A DNA stretch of 6,561 nt. Source: Dehalococcoidia bacterium UBA6495 (lineage in GTDB: Bacteria > Chloroflexota > Dehalococcoidia > Lucifugimonadales > UBA826). This document shows, one piece after another, positions 1 to 6,349 of the stretch. Under the pieces are notes generated by a model that searched no databases, was not told the origin of the DNA, and saw only the letters and a list, made by a program, of their open reading frames with translations. Numbering within the stretch: position 1 is the first letter of the stretch; each line of letters opens with the position of its first letter. The stretch covers positions 2,564 through 9,124 of the forward strand of contig DJMH01000008.1 of the NCBI GenBank assembly GCA_002435305.1, written 5' to 3'. The position numbers were made by a program, and so were the translations under genes.

Positions 1-1
1 T

Positions 2-646
2 GTTGGTGTTGGCTGCTATCTTATAGGTGCGATTCCCATTTCCTATTTATTAGGAAGATTTTGGGCCAAAATAGATATTAGAACTCATGGTTCTAGGAAC
101 GTTGGCGCATCCAATCTAGCTGTGCATGGCGGCAAAAATATTGGGATCATAGCTGGGGTGATGGACTGTTTAATAAAGGGAACTTTTACCGTCCTATTTC
201 TTGATGTTATCCTCGGCATGGACCCTTATTTTCTCTTAATTGCCTCTATAAGTTTAGTTGCTGGCCATAATTGGTCCATTTTCATTGGGTTGGAGGGAGG
301 ACGGGGAATTGCTACGGCTTTCGGATTGCTGATTGGATTTCAAATGTGGGAAGAAATCCTTGTATTGACGGTATTTCTCGGTATTATAGGGCGTCTTATT
401 TTGTATAAAGACAGCGGGGTTTGGTGCTTTATTTCTTTCGGATTGCTACCACTCTTATGCTTTGCCTTTCAAGAGCAAACACATATTATAATTTTCAGTG
501 TGTTACTAGGGGTTATGCTTATATCGAAACGCCTTATGTCAAACGGAGATATTATTCGTAAGGGGTCAGTGAAATCTACACTGTTGTGTAGGCTTGTTTT
601 TGACAGAGATATTCTTTCTAAAACTTCCTGGCTTGAGAGAGGATAA
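2..646 (+). CDS. plsY: PlsY-like glycerol-3-phosphate acyltransferase, 5' end missing
   Basis: PlsY enzymes are multi-pass inner-membrane proteins that move an acyl group from acyl-phosphate to glycerol-3-phosphate, the first step of phospholipid synthesis. The open frame enters at base 2 and gives 214 residues, close to the usual family length of about 200, so only a few N-terminal residues are lost; the GTG at 122 is internal and not a start. Counting from base 2, an N-terminal membrane segment with GAIPISYLLG (9-18) leads into motif 1, GSRNVGASN (30-38). Motif 2, GHNWSIF...GGRGIAT, lies at 88-105. Further hydrophobic segments lie near 62-85, 118-134, 140-156 and 161-174. The family assignment is firm, but the motifs are worn: motif 1 has Arg for the usual Gly after Ser and lacks the usual Arg after TN, motif 2 has Arg for Lys in GGK, and motif 3 near 175-188 lacks its His and Glu. 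It may be a divergent paralogue with altered or lost activity. A charged tail of about 25 residues follows. Confidence 0.8.
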   Translation, partial: VGVGCYLIGAIPISYLLGRFWAKIDIRTHGSRNVGASNLAVHGGKNIGIIAGVMDCLIKGTFTVLFLDVILGMDPYFLLIASISLVAGHNWSIFIGLEGGRGIATAFGLLIGFQMWEEILVLTVFLGIIGRLILYKDSGVWCFISFGLLPLLCFAFQEQTHIIIFSVLLGVMLISKRLMSNGDIIRKGSVKSTLLCRLVFDRDILSKTSWLERG

Positions 647-664
647 AATTGATGGTCTCCTATC

Positions 665-682
665 ACGCTAACAAGACAGCGT
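665..682 (+). other. Short inverted repeat after plsY
   Basis: ACGCT (665-669) and AGCGT (678-682) can pair as a 5-bp stem with an 8-base loop, 19 bases after the plsY stop. No run of T follows, so it is at best a poor intrinsic terminator. It overlaps the larger imperfect dyad at 671-691, so it may have no role of its own. Confidence 0.2.
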
Positions 683-691
683 TTGTCATGT
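671..691. promoter_or_regulatory. Imperfect 21-bp dyad, possible operator for the regulator gene
   Basis: The halves ACAaGACA and TGTCaTGT surround a 5-base centre (679-683) and match at 7 of 8 positions. The dyad covers the candidate -35 hexamer TTGTCA (683-688). A bound dimeric protein there would be expected to block RNA polymerase. Lrp/AsnC proteins often control their own promoters, so the regulator encoded at 741 is the first candidate ligand, but the site does not match a consensus I can name. Confidence 0.3.
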
Positions 692-711
692 ACTCTGTGA
701 GCCTATAGTAT
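683..711 (+). promoter_or_regulatory. Candidate sigma-70-type promoter for the regulator-aspS unit
   Basis: TTGTCA at 683-688 (5 of 6 to the -35 consensus) is followed after 17 bases by TAGTAT at 706-711 (4 of 6), or after 15 bases by the better hexamer TATAGT at 704-709 (5 of 6). Either choice starts transcription near 715-718, leaving a leader of about 25 bases. It is the only reasonable promoter seen between plsY and the regulator; read-through from plsY is also possible. Confidence 0.35.
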
Positions 712-736
712 TTTGTGCAATTAGGTCATAGAGTAC
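690..736 (+). promoter_or_regulatory. Long inverted repeat ahead of the Lrp/AsnC gene
   Basis: GTACTCTGTGA (690-700) pairs with TCATAGAGTAC (726-736): ten Watson-Crick pairs and one G-U, with a 25-base loop. The outer 7 bp, GTACTCT/AGAGTAC, are a perfect dyad whose half-sites are centred 40 bp apart. The right arm ends 4 bases before the ATG at 741 and contains the only purine-rich GAG that could serve as its ribosome binding site. As RNA read through from plsY it could hide that site; as DNA it could be a pair of half-sites for a multimeric regulator. The pairing is seen directly; both roles are inferred. Confidence 0.4.
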
Positions 737-740
737 TTTT

Positions 741-1181
741 ATGGTTGATGATTTAGATAACCAAATAATTGAAATTCTAGGTTTGGATGGCAGGATGTCC
801 AACGCCAGTATAGCTAGAAATTTAGGCGTTAGTGAAGGTACCGTCAGGCGTCGTCTGAATATCTTGAAAGATCAAGGTATTATCAATATTAAAGTGGTTC
901 TAAATCCGAACTATTTAGCTTCGGAAACTGAGGCTATTATTGGAATACAAGTTGACCTCGCTGTGATCAGAGAAGTTGTATTGAAGCTCAATGAAATTGA
1001 GGAGATCCGGTGGGTTAATATCACGTCAGGATCTTTCGATATTTTTGTCAACGTATCTACAAAATCATTGTCTGATCTCCTGGTACTTTTGCAAAACAAA
1101 ATCGGGAAAATAGATGGGGTAAAAAAGATAGAGACATTTACTACGCTAGATGTACCTAAGGATAAACTAAGAGGGATATAA
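741..1181 (+). CDS. Lrp/AsnC-family transcriptional regulator
   Basis: This 146-residue protein has the two-part layout of Lrp/AsnC regulators, which bind DNA as dimers or octamers and respond to amino acids. The N-terminal winged helix-turn-helix spans about residues 4-55, with the helix-turn-helix SNASIARNLGVSEGTVRRRL at 20-39. The C-terminal RAM (AsnC effector) domain spans about 64-138 and includes SGSFDIFVNV (96-105), matching the family's G-x-(Y/F)-D-I turn. The length is slightly below the usual 150-165. The ATG at 741 gives a proper N-terminus, but only a weak GAG (731-733) precedes it, inside an inverted repeat that could hide it. aspS follows after 30 bases, so co-transcription is likely. 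The effector cannot be read from the sequence; the link to aspS makes Asp or Asn a possibility but no more. Autoregulation is plausible from the upstream dyads. Confidence 0.88.
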   Translation: MVDDLDNQIIEILGLDGRMSNASIARNLGVSEGTVRRRLNILKDQGIINIKVVLNPNYLASETEAIIGIQVDLAVIREVVLKLNEIEEIRWVNITSGSFDIFVNVSTKSLSDLLVLLQNKIGKIDGVKKIETFTTLDVPKDKLRGI

Positions 1182-1200
1182 ATTTTCTTATCGGCAGGCC

Positions 1201-1205
1201 GGAGG
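1201..1205 (+). promoter_or_regulatory. Strong ribosome binding site that sets the aspS TTG start
   Basis: GGAGG lies 6 bases before the TTG at 1212 and 9 bases before a second TTG at 1215. Both spacings are workable, so the two tandem TTG codons cannot be told apart by eye. No ATG or GTG in frame is close enough to use this site. Confidence 0.7.
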
Positions 1206-1211
1206 GTTTAA

Positions 1212-3020
1212 TTGTTGAAGGATATTAGTTGTGGAGCTTTGCGCTCTCGGGATATTGGGAAATCGGTCACCCTGGCAGGATGGGTTCACCGGAGACGTGA
1301 TCACGGCAACCTCATATTTATTGATTTGAGAGATCGAGGTGGATTAGTTCAGGTGGTATTTAATCCAGAATTGGCAGAAAAAGCCCATGAAATTGCCCAA
1401 TACTTGCGTAATGAATGGGTTGTACAGGTATTGGGTGAGGTTTCAGCTAGACCAGAAGGTACTGTAAATGAGGATATGCTGTCAGGAGCGGTTGAAGTAT
1501 ATGCTTCAGAATTGACAGTTTTAAACCAATCTTTGACTCCTCCTTTTTATGTTAATGAAGATACTACAGTTGATGAGAATGTAAGACTTAAATATCGGTA
1601 CGTCGACCTTAGAAGAGAAGTAATGAAAAATGCCATGATAATCAGGCATAAAGTTGTGAAATATATACGCGATTTCTTAGACTCTGAAGGTTTCTTGGAA
1701 ATTGAAACCCCGATACTGATTAAAAGTACGCCTGAAGGAGCTAGAGATCACATAGTTCCTAGCCGGTTATACCCCGGTAATTTTTATGCTCTACCTCAAT
1801 CTCCCCAGCAACTTAAACAACTTTTGATGGTTGCTGGATTTGAGAAATATTTTCAGATAGCTAGGTGTTTTAGAGACGAAGATTCTAGAGCTGATCGACA
1901 GCCAGAATTCACCCAGCTAGATTTGGAGATGAGTTTTGTAACCCAGGAAGATGTTCTCTCTTTGACTGAGGGTTTATTTAGTGGGCTTTTAGAGTCTTTG
2001 TTTCCTGAAAAGAAATTTATGAAACCTTTCCCTAGATTATCTTATGAACAAAGTATGCGAGATTACGGTACAGATAAACCAGATCTGAGATTTGAAATGA
2101 AAATGTCAGATTTGGGTAATATAGCGAAGAAAACAGAATTTAATGTTTTTCATAATGTTGTAGATAACCAGGGTATTGTTAAGGGGTTTGCTGCTCCGGG
2201 TTGTGGAGAATTTACTAGAGGGCAGATAGATGAATTAACAGAATTTGTTAAAGAACGGGGAGCAAGTGGGTTAATAGCCATTGGTGTCAATGGTGCTGGC
2301 GAATCATTGGAATCGGTTGATATGGATAAAGTCAGATCAAATATTACTCGATTTTTGACACCTGAAAATGTGAAAGATTTCGCTATTTCCACTGGCGCTG
2401 CTGACGGAGACCTAGTGCTCATTGTGGCAGGAGAGCCAAAATCCACTAATGCTGCTTTGGCTGCTTTACGTCATGAAATGGGAATAAGGTTAGAGTTAGC
2501 TGATCCTGACATGATGTTCTTTGCATTTGTGACAGATTTCCCGTTATTTGAGTGGAATTTGGAGGAGAGGAGATGGGATGCCTCCCACCATGCCTTTTGC
2601 ATGCCAAAAGAAGGATTTGGTAAGTATTTATCCAATGCCCCAGGTAAGGTCATTGCACAGTCATATGACTTAGTTTGCAACGGACTTGAAATGGCGAGCG
2701 GGAGTATAAGGGTTCATAACAGGAAATTGCAGGAAGATATATTTGAGGTGCTTGGCTATTCTATAGACGAGGTATCAGAAAGGTTTGCCCAGTTGTTGGA
2801 CGCGTTCGAATATGGAGCGCCTCCACACGGAGGAATTGCACCAGGCATAGATAGACTCCTTATGGTTCTTACGGGGAAAGATTCGATAAGAGATGTGATT
2901 GCGTTTCCTAAAACGCAAAGTCAGATGGATCCATTGTTCGGAGCTCCCTCATCTGTCGAGAAAAGCCAATTAGAAGAGCTTCATCTTGAAGTAGTGGGTC
3001 TCGAGACCGAAGAAAGTTAA
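1212..3020 (+). CDS. aspS: Aspartyl-tRNA synthetase, bacterial type, probably non-discriminating
   Basis: This class II synthetase activates aspartate with ATP and charges tRNA-Asp in the cytoplasm. Its 602 residues match the bacterial type (about 590). In order: an anticodon-binding OB fold (about 1-108) with GWVHRRRDHGN (23-33) and FIDLRDRGG (36-44); class II motif 1 around 150-170; the STPEGARD loop (172-179); QSPQ (197-200), which lines the aspartate pocket; motif 2, CFRDEDSRADRQPEFTQLD (219-237), with Ser where Leu is usual; the bacterial GAD insertion (about 290-420); and motif 3, GAPPHGGIAPGIDR (535-548), followed by RDVIAFPKTQ. His31 and Gly83 occupy the two OB-fold positions that are Leu and Lys in E. 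coli AspRS and His and Gly in non-discriminating Pseudomonas-type enzymes. That predicts charging of tRNA-Asn with Asp as well, for later conversion by GatCAB. The start is TTG behind a GGAGG. It converges on clpX with a 13-base gap. Confidence 0.97.
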   Translation: MLKDISCGALRSRDIGKSVTLAGWVHRRRDHGNLIFIDLRDRGGLVQVVFNPELAEKAHEIAQYLRNEWVVQVLGEVSARPEGTVNEDMLSGAVEVYASELTVLNQSLTPPFYVNEDTTVDENVRLKYRYVDLRREVMKNAMIIRHKVVKYIRDFLDSEGFLEIETPILIKSTPEGARDHIVPSRLYPGNFYALPQSPQQLKQLLMVAGFEKYFQIARCFRDEDSRADRQPEFTQLDLEMSFVTQEDVLSLTEGLFSGLLESLFPEKKFMKPFPRLSYEQSMRDYGTDKPDLRFEMKMSDLGNIAKKTEFNVFHNVVDNQGIVKGFAAPGCGEFTRGQIDELTEFVKERGASGLIAIGVNGAGESLESVDMDKVRSNITRFLTPENVKDFAISTGAADGDLVLIVAGEPKSTNAALAALRHEMGIRLELADPDMMFFAFVTDFPLFEWNLEERRWDASHHAFCMPKEGFGKYLSNAPGKVIAQSYDLVCNGLEMASGSIRVHNRKLQEDIFEVLGYSIDEVSERFAQLLDAFEYGAPPHGGIAPGIDRLLMVLTGKDSIRDVIAFPKTQSQMDPLFGAPSSVEKSQLEELHLEVVGLETEES

Positions 3021-3035
3021 AAAGTAAAATTAACT
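3015..3035. terminator. AT-only inverted repeat between convergent stop codons
   Basis: AGTTAA (3015-3020) and TTAACT (3030-3035) form a perfect 6-bp dyad around a 9-base A-rich loop. The left arm contains the aspS TAA; the right arm takes in two bases of the clpX stop (complement of 3034-3036). With no G-C core the hairpin would be weak. A short T run at 3044-3049 lies further along the plus strand, and the A-rich loop reads as T-rich on the minus strand. It is the only symmetrical element in the 13-base gap and so the only local candidate for a shared terminator. Confidence 0.25.
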
Positions 3036-4326
3036 AAGCAGATCTTTTTTCTAGGGTTGCCAGTTCGATTATCTCGCTACCGCCGTTCGACAATTTCACC
3101 GGAGCGTTCCCTACAATAGCCTCTGCCTCAACATCACAGTGTGTTATACCACTCATACTGGGTAGTTCAAACATAACTTCCATAAGAGTTGATTCCAAAA
3201 TAGTACGTAGGCCTCTGGCTCCGGTCTTTTGTTCTATGGCTTTTTCCGCTGTGGCCAATAATGCCCCTTCACTAAAATTCAATTTAACCTCTTCCATCCT
3301 GAACAAGGCTTGGTATTGTTCCACAAATGCATTTTTGGGTTCGGTCAATATTCGCACCAAATCGTCTTTTGTGAGCTCATCCAAAGTCACTAGAACTGGT
3401 AGTCTACCTACGAATTCGGTGATGAAACCAAATTCCATTAAGTCATCAGGATTAAGTTGGTGGCGAACCGAATCGATTACACTCTGGTTGCCGTCGTGAT
3501 GATTGGTAGTTTGTTTGAATCCTAAGCTGTAGTTATCCTTGTGCACTCTTTTCATAAGCAGTTCGTCCATGCCTTCAAATGCACCACCTACCATAAAGAG
3601 AATGTCATCCGTTTTTATTTGCATGAATTCTTGATGAGGGTGTTTTCGACCACCTTGTGGAGGAACATTAGCAAGACACCCCTCTATAATTTTCAGAAGA
3701 GCCTGCTGGACCCCTTCGCCGGATACGTCCCTAGTAATTGAAGGGTTTGGGCTTTTTCGCGTGATCTTATCTATTTCATCAATGTATATGATTCCGTGTT
3801 CTGCTTTTGAAATATCGTAATCGGCGGCTTGGATAAGCCTCAACAGTATATTTTCAACATCTTCTCCAACATAACCAGCCTCTGTTATTGAAGTGGCATC
3901 TACGATGGCAAATGGGACGTCTAGTATTTTTGCCAAAGTTTGTGCAAGATGAGTTTTGCCAGACCCGGATGGCCCATACATCAAGATATTTGCCTTCTGG
4001 AGCTCTGTTTTTTCATCTGAATGCTTATTCGACCAGACCCTCTTGTAGTGGTTGTATACAGCCACGCTTAGAATCTTCTTTGCCTTCTCCTGCCCGATTA
4101 CGTACTCCTCAAGTTGGTCGTAAATGAATTTGGGGGTTATGCCTTTTTCAACCGGGTTATCTAGGCCCTCTATGTTCTCCGGGGTTTCTTCAGAAATTAT
4201 TTGTTGGCATAACTCGACACATTCGTCGCATATAAACACTCTGTCAGGTCCGGCTATCAGCCTTTTTACTTGTGCCTGAGGTTTGCTACAAAAGGAACAT
4301 AAATAATCGTTCTGGGTTGTGGACAT
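3034..4326 (-). CDS. clpX: ATP-dependent Clp protease, unfoldase subunit ClpX
   Basis: ClpX is a hexameric AAA+ unfoldase that recognises tagged or misfolded proteins, unfolds them with ATP and threads them into ClpP. At 430 residues it is of normal length. The N-terminal C4 zinc domain uses Cys10, Cys13, Cys33 and Cys36. The AAA+ core has Walker A GPSGSGKT (118-125), the pore-1 loop GYVG (151-154), Walker B IIYIDEID (179-186), the RKH pore loop (227-229), arginine finger Arg308 in EFVGRLP and sensor 2 Arg371 in GARGLR. The ClpP-docking loop is present as LGF (268-270), the variant of the E. coli IGF tripeptide, so this ClpX should pair with the ClpP encoded just upstream. Ser120 and Thr303 replace the more usual Thr and Pro in conserved blocks, both mild changes. 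The ATG at 4326 is preceded by GAGGT, and the gene is last in the tig-clpP-clpX unit. Confidence 0.98.
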   Translation of the reverse strand: MSTTQNDYLCSFCSKPQAQVKRLIAGPDRVFICDECVELCQQIISEETPENIEGLDNPVEKGITPKFIYDQLEEYVIGQEKAKKILSVAVYNHYKRVWSNKHSDEKTELQKANILMYGPSGSGKTHLAQTLAKILDVPFAIVDATSITEAGYVGEDVENILLRLIQAADYDISKAEHGIIYIDEIDKITRKSPNPSITRDVSGEGVQQALLKIIEGCLANVPPQGGRKHPHQEFMQIKTDDILFMVGGAFEGMDELLMKRVHKDNYSLGFKQTTNHHDGNQSVIDSVRHQLNPDDLMEFGFITEFVGRLPVLVTLDELTKDDLVRILTEPKNAFVEQYQALFRMEEVKLNFSEGALLATAEKAIEQKTGARGLRTILESTLMEVMFELPSMSGITHCDVEAEAIVGNAPVKLSNGGSEIIELATLEKRSA

Positions 4327-4330
4327 TTAT

Positions 4331-4335
4331 ACCTC
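4331..4335 (-). promoter_or_regulatory. clpX ribosome binding site touching the clpP stop codon
   Basis: On the minus strand GAGGT sits 4 bases before the clpX ATG, and its first base is the last base of the clpP TAG. A ribosome ending clpP therefore stops on top of the clpX initiation site, which suggests coupled translation of protease and unfoldase. Confidence 0.65.
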
Positions 4336-4946
4336 TATTCAGCTTTGTCATTAGGAGAGGCCATCACTACATCAATGATACCGTACTCCTCGGCTTGTTC
4401 TGAACTCATGTAAAAATCTCGGTCTGTATCTCTGGCGATTTTCTCGTATGATTGGCCGGTATGTTCAGAGATGATATTTCGAATTTTGTCTTGCATCCTG
4501 ATGATTTCGCGTGCGGCAATTTCAATATCTGAGGCTTGGCCCTGAGCCCCGCCTAGCGCCTGATGCATGTGTATGGTGGAATTGGGTAGGGCGTATCTCT
4601 TGCCGTTAGCTCCTCCAGAAAGCAGCACTGTACCCATGCTCGCTGCCATACCTACACATATTGTGGAGACGTCAGGTCTAATTAACTGCATCGTGTCGTA
4701 TATTGCTAGACCTGCTGTAATTACTCCGCCAGGGGAGTTGATATAGAGATTTATGTCTCTTTCTGGATCTTCTCTGTCTAGGAAAAGTAATTGAGCAATT
4801 ATTGCATTTGCTACCTGGTCGTTAATTCCCGTTCCCAGAAAAACGATCCTCTCCTTCAGCAAAAGAGAGTAAATATCGTAGGTTCTCTCTCCTCTGGGAT
4901 CCCTTTCTACTACATACGGGATTATATTTTCAGGTCTATCAAGCAT
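4335..4946 (-). CDS. clpP: ATP-dependent Clp protease, proteolytic subunit ClpP
   Basis: ClpP forms a barrel of two heptamer rings whose inner chamber cuts proteins delivered by ClpX or a related ATPase. The 203-residue product is of standard size. The catalytic triad is intact: Ser103 in GMAASMG (99-105), His128 in HMHQALGG (126-133) and Asp177 in RDTDRDF (172-178), with the family's usual spacing of 25 and 74 residues from the serine. INSPGG (69-74) is the oxyanion-hole and substrate-strand region, and RGERTYDIYS (18-27) is the conserved N-terminal axial segment; at most a short propeptide precedes it. The ATG lies inside the tig 3' end, an 8-base overlap, with AGGAG at optimal spacing, and clpX follows after 8 bases. 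Only one clpP is visible here; other copies elsewhere cannot be excluded. Confidence 0.98.
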   Translation of the reverse strand: MLDRPENIIPYVVERDPRGERTYDIYSLLLKERIVFLGTGINDQVANAIIAQLLFLDREDPERDINLYINSPGGVITAGLAIYDTMQLIRPDVSTICVGMAASMGTVLLSGGANGKRYALPNSTIHMHQALGGAQGQASDIEIAAREIIRMQDKIRNIISEHTGQSYEKIARDTDRDFYMSSEQAEEYGIIDVVMASPNDKAE

Positions 4947-6315
4947 TTACTTCTCCTTCTTCTGTTTCTTGGTCCTTATTATCATCGGCAGGATCACTAG
5001 CGGCATCACTTTTATCAGGTCCCTGGTCAGTATTGTCTTCTCCGGATTCACCGGCCGCAATACCCTCCAATTTTTTCATGGTTTCTTCCATGAGGAGTGA
5101 TCTACTCAAATAGTCTCTCATTTGGGCATTTTTACTTGATTCAGGTATTTCTTGTTCCGCATTAGAAAACATTTCCGATATTCGCTCATCGATGTCTTCG
5201 TCTGAAACCTCTATCCCTTCTTCTTCAGCTATTTTGGCTAGTACGAAAGACCGCTTTAGTCTGTCGGAAGCTTCTGTTTTTGATTCTTCTACGAATTCTT
5301 CTCTTGTTTTTCCTAAAGAGACCAGATAATCATCCATATTCATATTAGCTTGAGAAACTATTCTTTCCTGTTCTTCAACCATGTGTTCTGCTTCATGTTG
5401 CAATAACAGGGCCGGCATTTCTACTTTGGCCGTTTCCATTAATGCCCCGACGATGGATTCTCTATGAGTTCTTGTACTTTCTTCTTCAGCTTCTGTTTCG
5501 ATACTTTTTTGAACTTCTTCTTTTAAATCATTGAGAGTTTCGTAACCTTCTCCGATACCTTTGGCGAATGCATCATCGATTTCTGGTAATACCCTTGCCT
5601 TGATATCCTTGATAGTTACCTCAAATGAAGCATCTTGACTAGCAAGATCAGGATCTGCAAAATCTTCGGGTATCGAAAGATCAAACTGAGATGACTTATC
5701 TGCTTCCATTCCTACCAGCTTTTCAGAAAATCCAGGAAAAGGTCGGCCGATTTCCTCATTTACCAAATAGACAGCATCACTTTCATCAAAGATCGTCTTC
5801 TTCCCAACAGTTCCTTTTATTTGGGCAGTGATCATGTCGCCAATTTCGACAGGCCTTTCGGTAGGTTCCCAAGTGGCAACACTGAGCCGGAGCTGTTCAA
5901 TACGGCTGTCTATTGCGTCATCTTCTATTTTAGGTTGATTTTTATCTATTCTGATTTCGGAGTATCCACCTAGGTCAACCTCTGGTCGAAGCGGCACGGT
6001 TGCTGAGAATTGAAATGGATCCAATTCCCCCATCTCTATGCTGGGAAGACCGACAGCATCCAAGTCTTTTTCATCGATTGCCTGGTTTGTAAGTTCTGGA
6101 AGCATGGAATCCAGGATTTCATTCAACATCGATTCTCTACCAAAATATTGTTCGACGATTCTTCGTGGAGCTTTACCCTTTCTGAAACCAGGTACGTTGA
6201 CTCGTTGAACCACTCGTTGATATGCCCTATCCAAATATGGGTCCATATCATCATCTTCAAGTTCGATGTGAAGCACTGTTTGTCTGTCGACGACATCGTC
6301 CTGAGTTATTTTCAC
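4939..6315 (-). CDS. tig: Trigger factor, ribosome-associated chaperone
   Basis: Trigger factor docks at the ribosomal tunnel exit, shields nascent chains and speeds prolyl isomerisation. The 458-residue product has the three family parts. The N-terminal ribosome-binding domain (about 1-115) carries the signature GFRKGKAPRRIVEQYFG at 43-59. An FKBP-type PPIase domain spans about 150-240, from the EIGDMITAQIKG strand to FEVTIKDIKAR. The helical SurA-like C-terminal chaperone domain runs from about 245 to 420, rich in Glu and Lys. The last 36 residues (423-458) are a low-complexity Asp/Glu tail that E. coli trigger factor lacks. The start is GTG at 6315, set by AGGAG six bases upstream; the next residues, KITQDD, read as a normal family N-terminus. 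It leads an operon with clpP and clpX, the common bacterial order. An extended -10 promoter lies about 40 bases upstream. Confidence 0.96.
   Translation of the reverse strand: MKITQDDVVDRQTVLHIELEDDDMDPYLDRAYQRVVQRVNVPGFRKGKAPRRIVEQYFGRESMLNEILDSMLPELTNQAIDEKDLDAVGLPSIEMGELDPFQFSATVPLRPEVDLGGYSEIRIDKNQPKIEDDAIDSRIEQLRLSVATWEPTERPVEIGDMITAQIKGTVGKKTIFDESDAVYLVNEEIGRPFPGFSEKLVGMEADKSSQFDLSIPEDFADPDLASQDASFEVTIKDIKARVLPEIDDAFAKGIGEGYETLNDLKEEVQKSIETEAEEESTRTHRESIVGALMETAKVEMPALLLQHEAEHMVEEQERIVSQANMNMDDYLVSLGKTREEFVEESKTEASDRLKRSFVLAKIAEEEGIEVSDEDIDERISEMFSNAEQEIPESSKNAQMRDYLSRSLLMEETMKKLEGIAAGESGEDNTDQGPDKSDAASDPADDNKDQETEEGEVNA
4953..4957 (-). promoter_or_regulatory. clpP ribosome binding site inside the tig coding region
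   Basis: On the minus strand AGGAG lies 6 bases before the clpP ATG, within codons for the Glu-Glu-Gly-Glu run of the trigger factor tail. With the 8-base overlap of the two frames (ATG of clpP, then TGA of tig), this fits coupled translation by ribosomes finishing tig. Confidence 0.7.
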
Positions 6316-6321
6316 CAGTGT

Positions 6322-6326
6322 CTCCT
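6322..6326 (-). promoter_or_regulatory. tig ribosome binding site supporting a GTG start
   Basis: On the minus strand AGGAG precedes the GTG at 6315 by 6 bases. It is half of a gapless 10-bp palindrome, CTCCTAGGAG (6322-6331). No in-frame ATG lies at a usable distance, so GTG is the supported start. Confidence 0.7.
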
Positions 6327-6349
6327 AGGAGTGATTTTTAAAAAAGCAG

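Noticed and set aside
122..646. GTG at 122 as the real start of the acyltransferase
   Set aside because: The same frame is open to the window edge and the upstream residues contain motif 1 and the first membrane segment of PlsY, so the gene starts before the window.
469..666. Minus-strand frame of 65 codons across the plsY 3' end
   Set aside because: It lies opposite the real plsY frame, has no ribosome binding site that I can see and no recognisable motif.
665..682. Intrinsic terminator after plsY
   Set aside because: The stem is only 5 bp and no T run follows; listed only as a weak repeat.
2150..2446. Minus-strand frame of 98 codons inside aspS
   Set aside because: It is antisense to the well-conserved GAD region of AspRS; its Ser/Pro-rich product is typical of a shadow frame.
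3236..3499. Plus-strand frame of 87 codons opposite clpX
   Set aside because: Antisense to the conserved ClpX C-terminal half, with no supporting initiation signal or family features.
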